This document shows positions 6,195 through 10,319 of a stretch of 10,319 nt of DNA, piece by piece. This DNA comes from Candidatus Nomurabacteria bacterium (lineage in GTDB: Bacteria; Patescibacteriota; Saccharimonadia; Saccharimonadales; Saccharimonadaceae). How positions within the stretch are numbered: position 1 is the first letter of the stretch; the number at the start of each line of letters is the position of its first letter. The translations under genes were made by a program, and so were the position numbers. Location of the stretch: NCBI GenBank assembly GCA_031287975.1, contig JAITSF010000026.1:1-10319 (forward strand), in the 5' to 3' direction. The notes under the pieces are model-generated. The model worked only from the letters and a program-made list of their open reading frames with translations. It was not told the DNA's origin and made no database searches.

Positions 6195-6224
6195 ATAATA
6201 ATACCCCCCCCCTCGATTTGTCAA
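6195..6224 (-). promoter_or_regulatory. Promoter of the surface-protein gene with a poly-G spacer
   Basis: On the minus strand a perfect TTGACA (6224-6219) is followed by a spacer containing nine consecutive G (6212-6204) and then TATTATTAT (6203-6195). The triplet repeat offers two TATTAT boxes, at spacings of 15 (6203-6198) and 18 (6200-6195) bases, neither being the optimal 17. The start point would be near 6188-6190, about 45 bases before the start codon. The homopolymer in this position suggests expression that changes with tract length. Confidence 0.75.
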
Positions 6225-6315
6225 GGACTTTTTTACAACACCACTGATATTAAAGTGTGGAAAACTCGCTTTTTCACGCAAAAACCCCTGTCGGCGAAGG
6301 AAGAAATTTTATGTA

Positions 6316-6344
6316 TTGACTTTTTAGAAAGAGTGTGCTATAAT
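6316..6344 (+). promoter_or_regulatory. Near-consensus plus-strand promoter
   Basis: TTGACT (6316-6321), 17 bases, TATAAT (6339-6344), with an extended -10 TGC directly before it. It matches the vegetative consensus at 11 of 12 positions and is the best promoter in the window. It points towards the 3' end of rpoC, and a terminator begins only 25 bases after the -10 box. Confidence 0.85.
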
Positions 6345-6350
6345 AAGGAG

Positions 6351-6410
6351 AGGTAGAGGTTAATTACTACTAAAAACCGACTCTGACAAGGAGCCGGTTT
6401 TTAGTTTTTT
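6351..6410 (+). ncRNA. Predicted small RNA of about 60 nt
   Basis: Predicted from its borders only: a near-consensus promoter ending at 6344 and a strong hairpin with T-run ending at 6410. The start is estimated as about 7 bases after the -10 box. The RNA would have an 18-nt single-stranded head (AGGTAGAGGTTAATTACT) followed by a terminator hairpin. It contains no ATG, so it cannot encode a conventional peptide. It could be a trans-acting sRNA, a transcription roadblock protecting the convergent rpoC end, or a remnant of a lost gene. I recognise no RNA family. Confidence 0.5.
6369..6410. terminator. Hairpin terminator between rpoC and the small RNA, probably bidirectional
   Basis: Arms 6369-6383 and 6391-6405 pair over 15 positions with one A-C mismatch, loop of 7. 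On the plus strand it is followed by TTTTT, making a strong terminator for plus-strand transcripts. On the minus strand, 7 bases after the rpoC stop, the stem holds its own T5 but no clean T-run follows, so it should end rpoC transcription less sharply. Confidence 0.85.
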
Positions 6411-6416
6411 CGGCTT

Positions 6417-9400
6417 TTAGATGTTTATTTCGTCGATACTGTCGCCGGCGGTTTGCGCCAGATAGAAATCTTCTTCTGGGATAGCCCCGGTGCCGACTGG
6501 AACTTTTCGACCGATAATAACGTTTTCTTTAAGACCTCGCAGACGGTCAACTCTTCCGGATATAGCGGCGTTGATTAGCACGCGGGTGGTGTCTTGGAAC
6601 GAGGCGGCCGATAGGAAGCTGTCGCTGTAGATCGAGACTTTGGTAATGCCAAGTAGAAGCTGAGTGTAGACCGCTGGTTGGTCGCCGTTTTCGACTAAGC
6701 GGGCGTTTTCTTCGACCACTGCGGCGCGCGACACGATATCGCCAGCCACAAAGGAGCTGTCGCCGGAGTCTTCGATCTGGACACGGCTGAACATTTGCCG
6801 AACGATGATTTCCAGGTGTTTGTCGGCGATGTTTTGACCCTGGGCGGCGTAAATCCGCAAGATGTCATTGATGATATAGCGCTGGGTAGCCGCTACACCT
6901 TTAAGCTCCATCAGCTTGTGCGGGTCGATTGAGCCGGTCGATAGTCGATCGCCAGCCTCGACTTGGTCGCCGTCGTGCAGGATTAGATTACCGGCTTTGT
7001 CGCGCAGCATACGGGCTTCGTGGATTTCGTATTCGATCGGGCTGGCGCTGTCGGGTTGCTTAACGACGATATCGTGGGTTAAGAGCTTGATTTTGCCGTC
7101 AAACGGTGCTACCAGCGGCGCTTTGTCTTTGGCTTCAGCCAAAATCGCGCCAGCTTCGACCATTGCGCCGCTAGGGACTTTGATTTCGTAGCCGTCGTGG
7201 TTGAGACGTTCCTCGACAGTGGCAGTTGGGACAACTTTGACTTTAACTTTGTCGGATTTGCTGTCGGTGGTGATTTGCAATACGCCGGAAATTTCGGCAA
7301 CGGTGGCTTCGCCTTTCGGCTTGCGAGCTTCCAAAAGCTCTTCGACGCGCGGCAGACCTTGAGTGATGTCGCCGGCTTCTGTTGCCTCGCCGCCAGAGTG
7401 GAAAGTCTTCAAAGTCAACTGTGTGCCTGGCTCGCCGACCGATTGCGCGGCGATAACACCGACTGGTTCACGCTCGGCAACCAAATAGCCAGTCGCCATG
7501 TCGATACCATAGCTGCGCTGCGGAATGCCCTGCAACTGTTTCGTCGACAAAATCGACATTATTTTGATTTGACTGATTGACTCGTCGTTTTGGATTTTGT
7601 CGGCGATTTCGCGGGTAATGAGGTCGTGGTCGCCGATGATTTCTCCGCCGTCAGCGCCAACAACCGACTCGGCTGTGTAGCGACCATACAAGCGATCGCC
7701 AAATTCGATCATGGTTTCTTCTGTTTCGTCCCTGGTAATAATATAGCCTGGGTCGTCGCCGCGAACGTCGTCAACTGTGAAAACGTCCTGCGCTACGTCC
7801 ACTAAACGCCGCGTCAGATAGCCAGAGTCAGCGGTTTTCAGCGCGGTGTCGATCGAGCCTTTGCGAGTCGAGCGCGTGTAGAGGAATTCTTCCAGCGGTG
7901 TCAGACCTTTTTTGAAAGACGATTTAACCGGCAGCTCCGATTCGTGACCGAAAGCGTCGACTGTTACGCCGATCATGCCAGTCGCCCATTTAATGTTGGA
8001 CAGGCTACCGCGCGCACCGGAATTTGCTAAAATTGAGATAGCGGTGTCGGTTTTTTGAAGTTGTTCTTGCAGTAAATCTTTGACGGTATCGTCAACTTTC
8101 ATCCAAGTGTCAACAGTGCGGCGGTAGCGTTCGTTTTCGGTCATTAAGCCTTGCTCGGCAGTTTCGTTGATTTTTTCGGTTCGCAGTTCGCCCTCGCGGA
8201 TAACATGGTCGAGTCCGTCGATATCGAAGTAATCGTGTATACCAGTTGACACTGCCGATTGAGTGGCGTGTTCCAGCGCCAGCTCTTTAACTGCGTCGGC
8301 GATTTGAGCGGTGGTTTCAGCGCCGTAGATGTTGAAAACTTTAGCCATGACTTTGTTTAGAGTTTTCTTGGTCATGACATCATTCACAAACCCGAAATCC
8401 GCCGGTAGTTGTTCGTTAAACAGCAGCCGACCAAGCGTGGTTTCGCGAATTTCGCCCTTGTAGGGAGCTTTGATCGGCGTTTGATACAGTATCGCGCCCT
8501 TGTCTTTAGCCATAATGGCTTCGTCAATTGAACTGTAAACATGAACATGTTTAGTCTGGGCCGACGGTTTGACATAAGTTAGATAATATGCTCCTAGCAC
8601 GATGTCTTGATAAATCGACAACACCGGCGCGCCGTCCGACGGCTTGAGCAGGTTGTTGGTGGCGCTCATCAGGTCGCGGGCTTCGGCTTGAGCTTCGACA
8701 CTCAGCGGCAAGTGAACCGCCATTTGGTCGCCGTCAAAGTCGGCGTTAAAACCAGTCGTTACCAGCGGGTGCAGCTGAATCGCCGAACCTTCGATCAGTT
8801 TCGGTTGGAAAGCTTGAATACCCAGCCGGTGCAGAGTCGGCGCGCGGTTTAGTAGCACATATTTGCCCTGAATCACTTCGTCCAGCGCATCCCAAACAAC
8901 AGTGTCGCCGGCGTCAATCAAACGCTGCGCCGACTTAATATTATGAGCTTGTTCCCACTCTAAAAGTTTGTTGACAACAAACGGCCGAAACAGCTCCAAC
9001 GCCATTTTCTTAGGCAGGCCGCATTGTTCAATTTTCAGATCCGGACCCGGCACGATGACGGAGCGACCAGAATAATCCACCCGTTTGCCGAGCAAGTTTT
9101 GGCGAAAACGGCCTTGCTTGCCTTTTAGTAAATCACTCAGCGACTTCAGCCGACGGCGGTTGTTGGTGGAATTTGCCACTCGGTTGCCACGCACCATCGA
9201 GTTGTCGATCAGAGCATCGACAGCTTCTTGCAACATGCGTTTTTCGTTGCGCTGGATAACTTCCGGCGCGTTGAGGTCGGCTAGTTTTTTCAGCCGGTTA
9301 TTGCGGTTGATAACCCGCCGGTACAAATCGTTCAAATCCGAAGTCGCAAAGCGGTCGCCAGAGAGCTGCACCATCGGTCGCAAATCCGGCGGAATCACCG

Positions 9401-10301
9401 GTACAACTGTCAAACACATCGACACTGGGTCGATTTTGGCTGACAAAATCCCTTCCAAAATCTTCAGACGTTTTTGAATTTTCTTCTTGGCTTGACCTTT
9501 GCGAGCCTCGACTTCTTCGGCCACTTCCAAAACCAACTCTTCGAGATTGACATTTTTCAGCAGCTCCATTAGCGCTTCGCCGCCCATGCCGACCTTTATC
9601 AAAGTTTCGTACTGTTCGTCGAGATTGCGATATTCGCTTTCAGAAATCAACGAGCCTTTGGTAAACCGGCTGAGCGTCGATTTCTTTTCTTCGTAACTTT
9701 CGGTTAGGTCGTCTAGTTCTTTGGTCATTTCTTCGGACAGTTTGACGAGATCAACATCTTTGCTTTTAGCGGCGGCTTCGTAGCGCATTTTAATAGCGGT
9801 TTTGCCGGCGTCAAACTCGGCTTCGTTGTCGGCTTGCAGCTGCTCGACTTTGTCCGAGTCAACTTCTAAAATCACATAAGACGCGAAATAAGCAACCCGC
9901 TCTAGTTGTTTGTTAGTCAGCCCCAGCAGCAGCGACATTGGGCTGGGAATGTTACGCATAAACCAAATATGCGCCACTGGTGTGGACAGTTTAATATGCC
10001 CCATACGTTCGCGCCGCACCGAAGACTTCGTTACCAACTCGCCGTTTTTGTCAACTGCCGCTTCGCGCGAGCGAATACCGCGGTGTTTAGTGTCGTTGGG
10101 GTTGATATCTTTGGTTGGACCGAAAATCCGTTCACAAAACAGCCCGTCGCGCTCTGGTTTTTGTGTGCGGTAGTTAATCGTTTCCGGCTTTAAAACCTCG
10201 CCGTAACTCCAATTTCGCATGTCTTGTTCGCTGGCGACGCTTAAGCGCACCGCGTCGAAACTGGAAATATCGCGCCCGCCGTCTTTTGGATAATATGCCA
10301 T
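6417..10301 (-). CDS. rpoC: DNA-directed RNA polymerase subunit beta-prime, 1294 aa
   Basis: Beta-prime forms the clamp and most of the active centre of RNA polymerase. Visible landmarks: the N-terminal clamp (GLFCERIFGPTKD, VRRERMGHIKL), PVIPPDLRPMVQL (304-313), rudder and lid region GRFRQNLLGKRVDYSGRSVIVPGPDL (397-422), and the absolutely conserved Mg-binding NADFDGD (519-525). These are followed by SGARGSLSNIKWATG (761-775), the bridge helix (about 800-830), the trigger loop (GEPGTQLTLKTFHSGG, 956-971) and VEELLEARKP. A charged coiled-coil insert spans about 150-215. Odd points: all eight cysteines of the two zinc sites are replaced at unchanged spacing (P68, D70, V83, N86; V846, T920, P927, S930). 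The bridge helix reads YTRSTRKGS where THGARKGL is usual, and the trigger loop has LK for MR. There are only three cysteines in the protein. The start follows AAGGAGG and directly abuts an upstream stop codon. Confidence 0.97.
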   Translation of the reverse strand: MAYYPKDGGRDISSFDAVRLSVASEQDMRNWSYGEVLKPETINYRTQKPERDGLFCERIFGPTKDINPNDTKHRGIRSREAAVDKNGELVTKSSVRRERMGHIKLSTPVAHIWFMRNIPSPMSLLLGLTNKQLERVAYFASYVILEVDSDKVEQLQADNEAEFDAGKTAIKMRYEAAAKSKDVDLVKLSEEMTKELDDLTESYEEKKSTLSRFTKGSLISESEYRNLDEQYETLIKVGMGGEALMELLKNVNLEELVLEVAEEVEARKGQAKKKIQKRLKILEGILSAKIDPVSMCLTVVPVIPPDLRPMVQLSGDRFATSDLNDLYRRVINRNNRLKKLADLNAPEVIQRNEKRMLQEAVDALIDNSMVRGNRVANSTNNRRRLKSLSDLLKGKQGRFRQNLLGKRVDYSGRSVIVPGPDLKIEQCGLPKKMALELFRPFVVNKLLEWEQAHNIKSAQRLIDAGDTVVWDALDEVIQGKYVLLNRAPTLHRLGIQAFQPKLIEGSAIQLHPLVTTGFNADFDGDQMAVHLPLSVEAQAEARDLMSATNNLLKPSDGAPVLSIYQDIVLGAYYLTYVKPSAQTKHVHVYSSIDEAIMAKDKGAILYQTPIKAPYKGEIRETTLGRLLFNEQLPADFGFVNDVMTKKTLNKVMAKVFNIYGAETTAQIADAVKELALEHATQSAVSTGIHDYFDIDGLDHVIREGELRTEKINETAEQGLMTENERYRRTVDTWMKVDDTVKDLLQEQLQKTDTAISILANSGARGSLSNIKWATGMIGVTVDAFGHESELPVKSSFKKGLTPLEEFLYTRSTRKGSIDTALKTADSGYLTRRLVDVAQDVFTVDDVRGDDPGYIITRDETEETMIEFGDRLYGRYTAESVVGADGGEIIGDHDLITREIADKIQNDESISQIKIMSILSTKQLQGIPQRSYGIDMATGYLVAEREPVGVIAAQSVGEPGTQLTLKTFHSGGEATEAGDITQGLPRVEELLEARKPKGEATVAEISGVLQITTDSKSDKVKVKVVPTATVEERLNHDGYEIKVPSGAMVEAGAILAEAKDKAPLVAPFDGKIKLLTHDIVVKQPDSASPIEYEIHEARMLRDKAGNLILHDGDQVEAGDRLSTGSIDPHKLMELKGVAATQRYIINDILRIYAAQGQNIADKHLEIIVRQMFSRVQIEDSGDSSFVAGDIVSRAAVVEENARLVENGDQPAVYTQLLLGITKVSIYSDSFLSAASFQDTTRVLINAAISGRVDRLRGLKENVIIGRKVPVGTGAIPEEDFYLAQTAGDSIDEINI

Positions 10302-10319
10302 TTACGCATCCTCCTTTCC
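10302..10319 (-). CDS. rpoB: Probable last codons of rpoB, runs off the window
   Basis: Read on the minus strand the last 18 bases give G-K-E-D-A and a TAA stop that touches the rpoC ATG. rpoB almost always precedes rpoC, and the rpoC Shine-Dalgarno (AAGGAGG) would lie inside its last codons, giving tight translational coupling. Identity rests on gene order only; the stretch is far too short to recognise. Confidence 0.4.
   Translation of the reverse strand, partial: GKEDA

Noticed and set aside
6146-6196. Upstream start at 6196 for the surface protein
   Set aside because: It lies between the predicted -10 box and start point and would add a charged stretch before the signal peptide. The start at 6145 has AAGGGG just upstream.
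6204-6212. Homopolymer as a pure sequencing artefact
   Set aside because: A run of nine is error-prone, so its exact length is uncertain, but its position between a perfect -35 and TATTAT boxes argues that a tract really exists there.
1-10319. CRISPR arrays, insertion sequences, tRNA or rRNA genes
   Set aside because: No spaced direct repeats, transposase motifs, or cloverleaf or rRNA signatures were seen on either strand.

Overview
The window is a compact bacterial chromosome segment of about 50% G+C using the standard genetic code: TGA is never needed as a sense codon. It carries conserved information-processing genes (the start of dnaK, rpsL, rpsG, fusA, and rpoC just downstream of what looks like the end of rpoB) with a few accessory genes between them. 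Several traits point to a reduced-genome candidate-phyla (CPR) bacterium, most likely Saccharibacteria (TM7): small intergenic gaps, an unusually divergent EF-G and beta-prime, and a small sortase-type surface protein. The lineage is an inference from sequence character, not a database result.

Layout, left to right. Positions 1-339 (minus) are the first 113 codons of dnaK, behind a vegetative promoter flanked and overlapped by two CIRCE (HrcA) operators. A third, stretched CIRCE-like palindrome lies at 564-595, across the stop codon of an HD-domain hydrolase gene (593-1135, minus). That gene and a GNAT acetyltransferase gene (1155-1595, plus) diverge from a 19-bp gap too short for normal leaders, so both are probably leaderless. 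A small unrecognised protein (1602-1985, minus) converges on the acetyltransferase and has its own promoter with a palindrome in its spacer. The rpsL-rpsG-fusA operon (5053 down to 2048, minus) follows, preceded by two promoters and a structured leader. Next is a secreted, cell-wall-anchored protein (5279-6145, minus) whose promoter carries a run of nine G between the -35 and -10 boxes. Between it and rpoC, a near-consensus plus-strand promoter sits about 25 bp ahead of a strong hairpin terminator, which predicts a small RNA of about 60 nt. rpoC (6417-10301, minus) fills the rest.

The most interesting points are: (1) RpoC has lost all eight zinc-binding cysteines of both conserved zinc sites without any change in spacing, and has an altered bridge helix; (2) EF-G has NKIN instead of NKxD and GGD instead of the usual GSA at the guanine-recognition loops; (3) a poly-G tract in the surface-protein promoter suggests phase variation; (4) a short orphan transcription unit lies at 6316-6410. 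The housekeeping genes have strong Shine-Dalgarno sites, while the three small accessory genes appear leaderless. The window therefore seems to mix two translation-initiation modes.
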